Assembly: GCF_943193185.1 (NCBI RefSeq)
Contig: NZ_CALPDE010000020.1
Location: 1-37,451 of the forward strand
From: Lactococcus ileimucosae
GTDB lineage: Bacteria; Bacillota; Bacilli; Lactobacillales; Streptococcaceae
Length of the DNA stretch: 37,451 nt
Reading direction: 5' to 3'
Every line of letters starts with the position of its first letter. Position 1 is the stretch's first letter. Positions 26,506 to 33,710 of this stretch are shown here, one piece after another. The position numbers and the translations under genes are program-made. Under the pieces are notes generated by a model. The model had not been told where the DNA came from and ran no database searches. It saw only the letters and a list, made by a program, of their open reading frames with translations.

Positions 26506-28152
26506 ATGACACCAGAAAAGAAAAAGCAACGGCGGCTGCGCAACCTCGCACTCCTGTCGCTCTTGTTACTCGCAGTAGGCGGCACCTTCGCCTTCCAAGC
26601 CTTCAACCAGCGGGCCATCAATGACCGGTTGAATGAAGTGGCCATCAATGTCGGTGGCCGTGTCCACGACTACTACAACCGAGACACCGAAAACAAGGAC
26701 GTCTTCGTGGAAAACTACGGGGAACGGCCAATCATGGCTCGGATACGCCTGTCCGAGTTCCTCGAAACCCGCCAGCGTAATGAAGCCAACTTCACGCCCC
26801 TAGTCGCAGGGACCAGCCGTGACGATGTAGAAAACTGGACCACATGGATCCCAAGTGCAGGCAATATCAATGACCGAGAAAATAGCAATACCTCAAATGC
26901 CTTTGACCAGTATGCCAGCCTCATCTTCGGTTGGGAACGTTCCGGTCAAGATGCCCCATGGTATATGCCCACCTTCAACCATGACAATCTTGACCAGAGA
27001 ACAGCAGCGGCAGGACATGCGCGGGACTGGATCGAAGGGAACGGCGCTACAGATGCGGTCACAGACGGTGCGACACACCCGGGAGACGGAATTGATGCTT
27101 ACTGGTCAGCAGGCGGCAGCTTTGACAACAGTGGTCCAATCTGGCCGGGAGAAGAAGTGACCAACCAAACTGCTCAAAACTTACAACAAGACCGTGCGCC
27201 AATGACCATGAACCAGTGGAGCAACTTGCCTAACGAAGACAAGATAGGCAACTTCTGGGTGGTTGACCACAACACAGGTTGGGCTTACTGGGCCAACAGA
27301 CTGGACAGTGAGCAAGCCAGCTCTTACCTGCTTGATGCAGCGGAGATGACGGCTGCCATTGAGGACAAAGTTTTTAACGGTTTTTACTACTATGGGATTC
27401 ATGTCGAGAGTGGACTGGTACACCCTGACCAGCATGAGGAGTTCCTCAATGACGGGGAACAACACCATGCGGAGCTGGCAGACTTCCTCAGAGGCATCCA
27501 GAACGGAGCGATGTACGATGACGGCCCTAACCCACTGCCTAACGAAGACAGTGCACCAGCAGCCTTTGACTTTTCGACCATGCGTCCGGGTCGTATCTTT
27601 ACCATGGCCGGGGAGCAGTACCGCTACCTTGAAAACATGGGTTCTGGGAATCATATGATTATTCGGAATGAGGCGATACGCAATACGACCTTTAATGATC
27701 AACCGACTGTTTTAGAGGATTTCTATGATGATCTTACGCCAGCTGTTCAGGCTATGGTGCAACCTGTTTCTATTCCAGCAGAAGTTCCTGCTATTGAAGA
27801 TGCGGCAGTTGCACCTTGGATTGGTGATCGTTGGATACCAGCAGAATGGGAAGAAGAAAGATTTAATGAGGTCAGAGCAGATAGAACTGCAGTTGGAGGT
27901 TCAACACGTCAAGCCTTTGCGCTTTCACTGGCAGATGTTGTTCACTTGTCTACTGATGAAAGGGCATTCCGAAACCATGCGGCACGTGTCGGTGGACGTA
28001 ACAGCTGGTGGTGGCTGCGTACCCCTGGTGCTTCAGGGCGTGCTTGGGATGTGGGTTGGCCTACCACTCCTGGTCGGCTGCTTGGCAATTTTAGAGTAGA
28101 CGGTAGCAATGCCAATGGCGGCGTCCGCCCCGCCCTTATCATCCATCAATAA
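26506..28152 (+). CDS. SipW-substrate-like exported protein with C-terminal DUF6273-type domain (paralogue 2)
   Basis: 548 aa, start ATG 26506 after AAAGGAGGAG. Residues ~10-30 are a hydrophobic segment ending VGGTFAFQAFNQR. NKDVFVENYGERPIMARIRL (~64-83) resembles the region after the signal of SipW-processed TasA/CalY-type proteins. The middle matches paralogue 1 closely (YMPTFNHD, RTAAAG, DGATHPGDG, FWVVD). The C-terminal ~170 residues end WWWLRTPGASGRAWDVGW...NGGVRPALIIH, the pattern I associate with DUF6273 domains. Codon use changes near 27640 (residue ~378): one upstream line counts 57% GC, two downstream lines 43-45%, coinciding with the start of this domain. No sortase motif. A surface role is inferred; no signal peptidase gene is in the window. 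Confidence 0.82.
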   Translation: MTPEKKKQRRLRNLALLSLLLLAVGGTFAFQAFNQRAINDRLNEVAINVGGRVHDYYNRDTENKDVFVENYGERPIMARIRLSEFLETRQRNEANFTPLVAGTSRDDVENWTTWIPSAGNINDRENSNTSNAFDQYASLIFGWERSGQDAPWYMPTFNHDNLDQRTAAAGHARDWIEGNGATDAVTDGATHPGDGIDAYWSAGGSFDNSGPIWPGEEVTNQTAQNLQQDRAPMTMNQWSNLPNEDKIGNFWVVDHNTGWAYWANRLDSEQASSYLLDAAEMTAAIEDKVFNGFYYYGIHVESGLVHPDQHEEFLNDGEQHHAELADFLRGIQNGAMYDDGPNPLPNEDSAPAAFDFSTMRPGRIFTMAGEQYRYLENMGSGNHMIIRNEAIRNTTFNDQPTVLEDFYDDLTPAVQAMVQPVSIPAEVPAIEDAAVAPWIGDRWIPAEWEEERFNEVRADRTAVGGSTRQAFALSLADVVHLSTDERAFRNHAARVGGRNSWWWLRTPGASGRAWDVGWPTTPGRLLGNFRVDGSNANGGVRPALIIHQ

Positions 28153-28160
28153 AAGCAATG

Positions 28161-28203
28161 AAAATGAACCAAGAGAACAGAAATTTTTGGTTCATTTTCT
28201 TTT
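28161..28203 (+). terminator. Terminator after the DUF6273 gene
   Basis: AAAATGAACCAA/TTGGTTCATTTT 12-bp stem with a 14-nt loop, followed by CTTTT. Confidence 0.85.
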
Positions 28204-28281
28204 ACAGCAATTTCTTTTGCAAGGGGAACAGAAAACGCTGAACCAGTGGCAAATTGTTGACGTTCTACAAAGTTGTCTCAT

Positions 28282-28310
28282 TTGGCAATATACCCTATAG
28301 GGTATATAAT
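28282..28310 (+). promoter_or_regulatory. Promoter with CstR-type palindromic operator in the spacer
   Basis: TTGGCA (28282-28287), a 17-nt spacer and TATAAT (28305-28310). A perfect 20-bp palindrome, ATATACCCTATAGGGTATAT (28288-28307), starts immediately after the -35 and runs into the -10. A-T-A-C-C-C/G-G-G-T-A-T half-sites are typical of CsoR/CstR-family operators, and the last gene of the operon encodes such a repressor, so autoregulation in response to persulfide is the natural reading. Confidence 0.85.
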
Positions 28311-28340
28311 GGTTTTATCAAAATCTTTAGGAGAGAGAAA

Positions 28341-28634
28341 ATGAAAACTGCTACAATCCAAGAGCTTAATGAAGCCTTACTTAGTGATACCCCTTTGATT
28401 GACGTCCGCGAAAGCTATGAGTATACAGCTGGTTTCGTACCAACAGCTAAAAATATTCCCCTGAGTCAGTTAACAGAGCGTTTTTCTGAAATTAAAAATG
28501 GCAGCTATATTATCTGTCAGTCTGGCGCACGTTCTGAGCATGCCTGCGATTTTTTGGAGGCCAAGGGGCTTGATGTGACCAATGTACTTGGTGGAACTTC
28601 AGCTTGGACAGGCTGTTTAGCAACGGAGGAGTAA
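28341..28634 (+). CDS. Single-domain rhodanese
   Basis: 97-aa sulfurtransferase from ATG 28341 (GGAGAGAG upstream). Rhodanese features seen: LIDVRESYEYTAGFVPTAKN and the active-site loop CQSGARSE with Cys59 as the persulfide carrier, then VTNVLGGTSAW. Likely transfers sulfane sulfur to thiols or to partner proteins in the cytoplasm. First gene of a four-gene operon ending with a CstR-type repressor. A longer frame upstream crosses the promoter and is not translated. Confidence 0.9.
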   Translation: MKTATIQELNEALLSDTPLIDVRESYEYTAGFVPTAKNIPLSQLTERFSEIKNGSYIICQSGARSEHACDFLEAKGLDVTNVLGGTSAWTGCLATEE

Positions 28635-28637
28635 AGC

Positions 28638-28943
28638 ATGTTTGGTTTTGGAAAGATTCGCTCAATCTCAGCGGATGAATTAGCAGATAAACTTAAGCAA
28701 AATAAAACGCAGTTGCTTGATGTACGTGAACCCGGAGAATACGCAAGGGGGCATATAAAAGGAAGCAGAAATCTCCCTGTGGGTCAAATCGAAGCCTTTA
28801 CGGCACCTGAAAATACCAAGGTTTATGTCATTTGTCAGTCTGGTGCACGTTCGAAAAAAGCCTATAAAACATTGGAGAAAAAAGGCTTTGATGTGACCAA
28901 TGTTAAGGGCGGCATGATGGCTTGGAGAGAGAAAACGGTATAA
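28638..28943 (+). CDS. Single-domain rhodanese
   Basis: 101 aa, ATG 28638 with GGAGGAG overlapping the end of the previous gene. Seen: LLDVREPGEYARGHIKGSRN and the active-site loop CQSGARSK (Cys66), ending VTNVKGGMMAW. Paralogous to the preceding rhodanese: the loops differ only at the last residue. Two consecutive single-domain rhodaneses plus a third fused in the next gene suggest successive sulfane-sulfur transfer steps or differing acceptors. Confidence 0.9.
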   Translation: MFGFGKIRSISADELADKLKQNKTQLLDVREPGEYARGHIKGSRNLPVGQIEAFTAPENTKVYVICQSGARSKKAYKTLEKKGFDVTNVKGGMMAWREKTV

Positions 28944-28945
28944 AG

Positions 28946-31399
28946 ATGGGGAAAAAATATTTAATCATTGGCGGCGTAGCTGGAGGTGCAACAGCGGCAA
29001 CACGCCTTCGTCGTCTCAATGAAGACGATGAAATTATTCTTTTTGAAAAAGGAGAGTACATTTCCTTTGCAAATTGTGGTTTACCTTATCATGTTGGTGG
29101 AGTCATTAAAGAGCGCGATGATCTGCTTTTGCAAACTGTTGAAGGTATGAATAAGCAATACGGCCTTGATGTACGCAACTTTTCAGAAGTGACAGCCATC
29201 AATCCTACAGAAAAGTCGGTCAGTGTGCTTAATCATCAGACGGGCGAATCTTATCAGGAAACTTTTGACAAACTCATTATTTCAACGGGGGCTAAAGCCA
29301 TTGTGCCACCGATCGAAGGATTAGACAATGCAAAGAATGTTTTTAGCCTGCGTAACATCCCCGACATGGACGTGATTAAAGCTTTTATTCAGCAGCATAA
29401 AGTTCAGACAGCCACCGTAATCGGTGGTGGCTTTATCGGCCTTGAGATGATGGAAAATCTGGTTGAGCTCGGTATCAAAGTCCAGCTGGTTGAGATGGCC
29501 CCACAAGTCATGCCAAATATTGACTTTGAAATGGCACAAATGCTGCATGCCCAAATCAATATGCACGGTGTAAATCTCATCTTGAATGACGGCTTGAAAG
29601 AATTTCGCCAAGAGGGAAGGGAGTTACTCTTGAACAGTGGTAAGCTCCTTTCAACAGATATGACCATTCTATCTATTGGCGTTCTTCCTGAAAATACGCT
29701 GGCAAAAGAAGCGGGGCTTGAACTAGGTTTCAAAGGTGCCATTAAAGTCAACAAGCAGCTTGAAACAAGTTTTCAAGATATCTATGCTATCGGGGATGTG
29801 ATTGAAGTTGCTGATGCGGTCAATGGTCATCCGACAAATATTCCTTTAGCCTGGCCCGCCAATCGCCAAGGGCGTTTAGTTGCCGATATTATCAATGGTA
29901 TCCCGGCAGCATACACAGGCACGCAAGGCACATCTGTAGCCAAGGTCTTTGAGTTGACCGCAGCGGGTACGGGAAATAGCGAGCGTTTATTACAACATCA
30001 CGGTATCGAATACCATGCTGTCCATATTCATCCCAATTCACACACCGGCTATTATCCGGGGGCAGCTCCGATTGCATTGAAACTTCTTTTTGCGCCAGAT
30101 GGAAAAATACTAGGTGCTCAGGCTGTGGGGACAGAAGGGGTGGAAAAACGGATAGATGTTATTTCAACAGCCATGCGTTTTGGTGCAAAGGCGGCAGAGC
30201 TTGCCTCTATCGAACTGGCTTACGCACCGCCGTATTCATCTGCTAAAGATCCCGTCAACATGCTTGGTTATACAGTGGATAATATGATAAATGACAAAGT
30301 GCGGACTTTCCAGTGGTCAGAAGTTGATGAATTTCTGGCTGCTGGTGCTTATTTCCTAGATGTTCGTGAAGACTTTGAGCTGGCGACAGGCGCCCTAGAA
30401 AACAGTATACAGATACCGCTTAATCAGATTCGTGACCGTTTAAGCGAAATTCCTAGAAATCAAACCATTTATGTTTACTGTCAAGTAGGACACCGAGGCT
30501 ATAATGCAGCACGCATTTTAATGCAGGCTGGTTATGAAGTTAAGAACCTCGATGGTGGTTATAAAACCTATAAGCATGCAACATATGAATTACGTCAGAT
30601 TGATATAAAACCGACTGATACGGCATTGAAAAAAACAGATACACCACCCTCAACGAGCGATGTGATTGAAGTTGATGCCTGTGGCTTGCAATGCCCTGGA
30701 CCTATTTTGAAGGTCAAGGAAAGCATGGATAAAATGCAAGAAGGCCAGAGATTAGAGATTCAAGCCAGTGATTTTGGCTTTTCTACGGATGTCGAAGCTT
30801 GGGCGAAAAACACTGGAAATACTGTGTTAGAGAACAAAATTCAAGGAAATAAGGTGGTCGCAACCCTAGTTAAAGGTTCACATGAGGCAGTCGTAAAGTC
30901 CCCCACTTTGCCCACCCAAGGTGTCTTGACTGAAACCAAGGATGGTGCAACCATGGTTATCTTCTCAGGTGATTTGGATAAGGCCTTGTCTTCGATGATT
31001 ATTGCGACAGGAGCAGCAGCCTATGGCAAAAATGTCACGCTCTTCTTTACTTTCTGGGGTCTTTCGGTCTTGAAGAAGAAGAAAGTCAAAAAATCAGGCA
31101 TGGCCAAAATGTTTGATATGATGTTACCTAGTGGTGCCGACAAACTCAAAATCTCTAAAATGAACATGGGAGGCATGGGCACAGGTATGATTAAGTCCAT
31201 CATGAAGCAGAAAAATGTGGACAGTCTGCCTGACCTGATTGAACAAGCGCATAATCTTGGGGTAAAATTTGTCGCTTGTACCATGAGTATGGACTTGATG
31301 GGAATCGAAAAAGAAGAACTTTATGATTTCGTGGAATATGGTGGTGTTGCCACATTTATAGGAGATAGCGAAAAAGCAAACATGCAGCTTTTCATCTGA
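28946..31399 (+). CDS. CoA-disulfide/persulfide reductase fused to rhodanese, TusA and DsrE-like domains
   Basis: 817 aa from ATG 28946. Residues 1-450: FAD/NAD(P)H pyridine nucleotide-disulfide reductase with the FAD fingerprint LIIGGVAGG, redox Cys44 in FANCGLPYHVGG (the CoADR single-cysteine site) and the NAD-binding VIGGGFIGLEMMENL. Residues ~460-555: rhodanese with YCQVGHRG (Cys512). Residues ~575-645: TusA/SirA domain DACGLQCPGPILKVKE (Cys579, Cys583). Residues ~665-817: DsrE/DsrF-like domain, MVIFSGDLDKALSSMII. The first two domains resemble NADH-dependent persulfide reductases (Npsr, CoADR-RHD); the whole chain suggests capture, relay and reduction of persulfide sulfur in one protein. 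The nearest ribosome-site-like GGAGAGAG is ~14 nt upstream, so coupling to the rhodanese gene is likely. Confidence 0.92.
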   Translation: MGKKYLIIGGVAGGATAATRLRRLNEDDEIILFEKGEYISFANCGLPYHVGGVIKERDDLLLQTVEGMNKQYGLDVRNFSEVTAINPTEKSVSVLNHQTGESYQETFDKLIISTGAKAIVPPIEGLDNAKNVFSLRNIPDMDVIKAFIQQHKVQTATVIGGGFIGLEMMENLVELGIKVQLVEMAPQVMPNIDFEMAQMLHAQINMHGVNLILNDGLKEFRQEGRELLLNSGKLLSTDMTILSIGVLPENTLAKEAGLELGFKGAIKVNKQLETSFQDIYAIGDVIEVADAVNGHPTNIPLAWPANRQGRLVADIINGIPAAYTGTQGTSVAKVFELTAAGTGNSERLLQHHGIEYHAVHIHPNSHTGYYPGAAPIALKLLFAPDGKILGAQAVGTEGVEKRIDVISTAMRFGAKAAELASIELAYAPPYSSAKDPVNMLGYTVDNMINDKVRTFQWSEVDEFLAAGAYFLDVREDFELATGALENSIQIPLNQIRDRLSEIPRNQTIYVYCQVGHRGYNAARILMQAGYEVKNLDGGYKTYKHATYELRQIDIKPTDTALKKTDTPPSTSDVIEVDACGLQCPGPILKVKESMDKMQEGQRLEIQASDFGFSTDVEAWAKNTGNTVLENKIQGNKVVATLVKGSHEAVVKSPTLPTQGVLTETKDGATMVIFSGDLDKALSSMIIATGAAAYGKNVTLFFTFWGLSVLKKKKVKKSGMAKMFDMMLPSGADKLKISKMNMGGMGTGMIKSIMKQKNVDSLPDLIEQAHNLGVKFVACTMSMDLMGIEKEELYDFVEYGGVATFIGDSEKANMQLFI

Positions 31400-31456
31400 T
31401 TTCTAAAAAAAATAAGCCACTGTAATGATACTAAAGCAGGGATTTTTGGAGGATTT

Positions 31457-31711
31457 ATGGACAAGTATGATAAAAAAATGATGAATCGTCTGAAGCGTGC
31501 AGAAGGACAGCTCCAAGGCGTTTTACGCATGATGGAGAACGAGAAGGACTGTATAGATGTGGTTACCCAATTAACTGCGGTACGTTCAAGTTTGGATAAT
31601 TTAATTGGACTGATTGTTGCGGAAAATCTTAAGAACTGTCTTTTAAGCGAGGATTCTGAACTGCATGAGGAAAAAATTAATCAAGCTATCAAACTGATTG
31701 TAAAAAAGTAA
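31457..31711 (+). CDS. CstR-type (CsoR-family) persulfide-sensing repressor
   Basis: 84-aa helical repressor with GGAGG before ATG 31457. Conserved CsoR-family parts: MMNRLKRAEGQLQGVLRMME and CIDVVTQLTAVRSSLDNLI. Two cysteines, Cys32 and Cys61, lie at the CsoR positions, but the residue at the copper-ligand His position (25 after the first Cys) is Asn57. That C-x-C set without His is the pattern of the persulfide sensor CstR rather than copper sensor CsoR. Its operator is the palindrome in the promoter of this operon. It would dissociate when the two cysteines are cross-linked by persulfide. Confidence 0.88.
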   Translation: MDKYDKKMMNRLKRAEGQLQGVLRMMENEKDCIDVVTQLTAVRSSLDNLIGLIVAENLKNCLLSEDSELHEEKINQAIKLIVKK

Positions 31712-31773
31712 AAAGATAGAGTCAGAACAAAAGTCTAAATTTATTCAAAATGAACCAGCATTCATCAAGGAAA

Positions 31774-31819
31774 AGTCACTCAAGCACGATATTCATTCGT
31801 GAAAAGTTGAGTGATTTTT
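31774..31819 (+). terminator. Terminator of the persulfide operon
   Basis: TCACTCAA (31776-31783)/TTGAGTGA (31807-31814) stem with an inner CACG/CGTG, followed by T5. The rest of 31712-32040 is AT-rich with no gene seen. Confidence 0.75.
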
Positions 31820-32040
31820 CTCATTTTTGACTTCAACCCGCAACCTTTTTTGATTCTTTTGTAGCAAAACAATACCATTAATTGCTTTATAGTTTTATTT
31901 CTAGCAATTTTTTACAGTGTCAATTTGAAGTAAATTATTTTGATTTTAATATAAAAAATTTTAAAATGAAGGGGATACAAAGAACAAGTATGAAGCGTTC
32001 AAGACAGGTAATAAATGACAAGTGATTTTTGGGAGACTGC

Positions 32041-33534
32041 ATGAAAAGATATTATACAGATAAAGAGTTGCAAGAGTTCCGTGAAACAATACTTGGTTTT
32101 GAAGACTCCAAGAATAGGGAAAAAATTTTCCGTCTTGATCAAATGAAAAAAGACCAGAAAATAGCTAAACAAGTTGCTAAAAGGGCCTTTGAGACTTATT
32201 CTGACTATAATTATAGGGATTTAGCTGCAGAGGAAGTGGCTGAATATACGGAAGAACTTGTGAGCTATTATTATGCTTTAACCTTACTTCCCTTGGATAA
32301 AATGGATATGGCTAGCTTTACGGCAGTTGCTTCTCTTACATTTGCTGAATTACTAAACGACACGGAAATCCAAAAGGTTACAGACAGTATACAACTGGGT
32401 ATTCACATAGTAATGATGCTTAAAGAATTAGGCTTTGCTAAAAATATTTCTGATGATGAAACAGCTTTTAAATCCATGGTGGACACTTTTATAACCATGC
32501 ACAATGACTTAATGTCTGTGCGTGACTCCCTTTCTAAAGGTAGGTTTGAGGAAGATTATGGCTCTTACTTAGAAGAAGATGAAGAGGCACAATATCATGA
32601 AATGATATTTCATACACCACGTGCTGTGATCCATCATGCCAGTACTAAAGTACTTATCGAAGAGTTTGATATAACAGATCCGCGAGAACAGTTTGTAATT
32701 TTTTCAAGTTTATCAAGAATCATGGAAGATTTGATGAATCCTGATGCTTTCTTTTCGCCACTGGAGGTTTTGAAACATGAATATACGTCCATGTATGCGC
32801 TTAGACTTGGTTTTGAAACTGCAGCTCAACGTTTGTTGCTGGTGATTAAGCTCTTAGAATCTTGGATGAAACGTCTAAATTTTCCAGTAAAGTTTGCAAT
32901 GAAAGATTTAGTTGAAGCCTTTAACCAAAGTGTGAACCAGTGGACGATGAACTACAACTTGGAACATCAGACGAAAAAACTTTCTCCTATCAGCATCACT
33001 TATAAACCTTATGGCAAGTCAAGGAGCGTCTTTCGACCTGAAAGTAAGGAAGTTTTAGAGTATTTCTCAAAAAATGTTGTTGAAGCCATTGAAACAGAAG
33101 ATGCGGCGCCATTCCAAACGAAGAGCACGAGAAAACGGAGATTTGTACCTGCGACAGCTGAAAAGCACCAACTTTTGGTGGCGCGGTATTTAGAGGAAGG
33201 GGTGCCTAACTATCAAGACAAGGATATGGAAGAAAGGGTGAAGCAAATTTTGCCAGTCTTCATTTTCGAATGGTATGCCAAGTACATGTTGCCCGTTTCG
33301 CAAATGACGGGGAACTCTTTTGCAGAGTACATTTTGGAAGAGTTTGCCAGTAAAGAGCGGTACGCGATAATAGACTACATGAGCATTTTTACGACACTTA
33401 TTGGTTATGCGGCTTGGCTGGCAGAGGTCGGAGTTGTTCAGGAAGAGATTGCGTCAGCCATCATCAATAAAGTGAGTGATGTGGAGGCAGTTGCGAACGA
33501 TAGACGTGAACGTTTGGTGTTTGGAGATAAATAA
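32041..33534 (+). CDS. Uncharacterised helical protein
   Basis: 497 aa from ATG 32041 (GGGAG 5 nt upstream; an in-frame TTG at 32029 overlaps that site). Predicted soluble and mainly helical: many charged amphipathic stretches, no signal peptide, no membrane segment and no recognised catalytic motif. Notable features are an acidic run (YLEEDEEAQYHE, ~180) and a basic patch (TKSTRKRRFVPATAEKH, ~365). Own terminator and no operon partners. I do not recognise the family; a conserved lactococcal hypothetical is my best description. Confidence 0.75.
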   Translation: MKRYYTDKELQEFRETILGFEDSKNREKIFRLDQMKKDQKIAKQVAKRAFETYSDYNYRDLAAEEVAEYTEELVSYYYALTLLPLDKMDMASFTAVASLTFAELLNDTEIQKVTDSIQLGIHIVMMLKELGFAKNISDDETAFKSMVDTFITMHNDLMSVRDSLSKGRFEEDYGSYLEEDEEAQYHEMIFHTPRAVIHHASTKVLIEEFDITDPREQFVIFSSLSRIMEDLMNPDAFFSPLEVLKHEYTSMYALRLGFETAAQRLLLVIKLLESWMKRLNFPVKFAMKDLVEAFNQSVNQWTMNYNLEHQTKKLSPISITYKPYGKSRSVFRPESKEVLEYFSKNVVEAIETEDAAPFQTKSTRKRRFVPATAEKHQLLVARYLEEGVPNYQDKDMEERVKQILPVFIFEWYAKYMLPVSQMTGNSFAEYILEEFASKERYAIIDYMSIFTTLIGYAAWLAEVGVVQEEIASAIINKVSDVEAVANDRRERLVFGDK

Positions 33535-33540
33535 GTTTGG

Positions 33541-33570
33541 AGATGCCTTATGCAGGGCATCTTTTGTTTT
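33541..33570 (+). terminator. Terminator after the helical protein gene
   Basis: AGATGCC/GGCATCT 7-bp stem with TTTTGTTTT following. Confidence 0.75.
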
Positions 33571-33710
33571 GACTTTATGTCGAAGGAAAAAACGTCAAAA
33601 TCTGTATGGGCGCTTCAAAATTATTTGAAGAACGAAAAACTTTGCGTAATCCTATGTAAATACTAGAGAGCATGTTATAATCTATTTCATATTGTAAAGG
33701 AAATGTAACA

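Noticed and set aside
27181-27702. 173-codon minus-strand frame
   Set aside because: Antisense to the GC-rich part of the DUF6273 gene, where stop codons are rare; no start signals.
27560-28152. DUF6273-type C-terminus as a diversity-generating-retroelement target
   Set aside because: The WWWLRTPG/RPA ending recalls such targets, but there is no reverse transcriptase or template repeat in the window.
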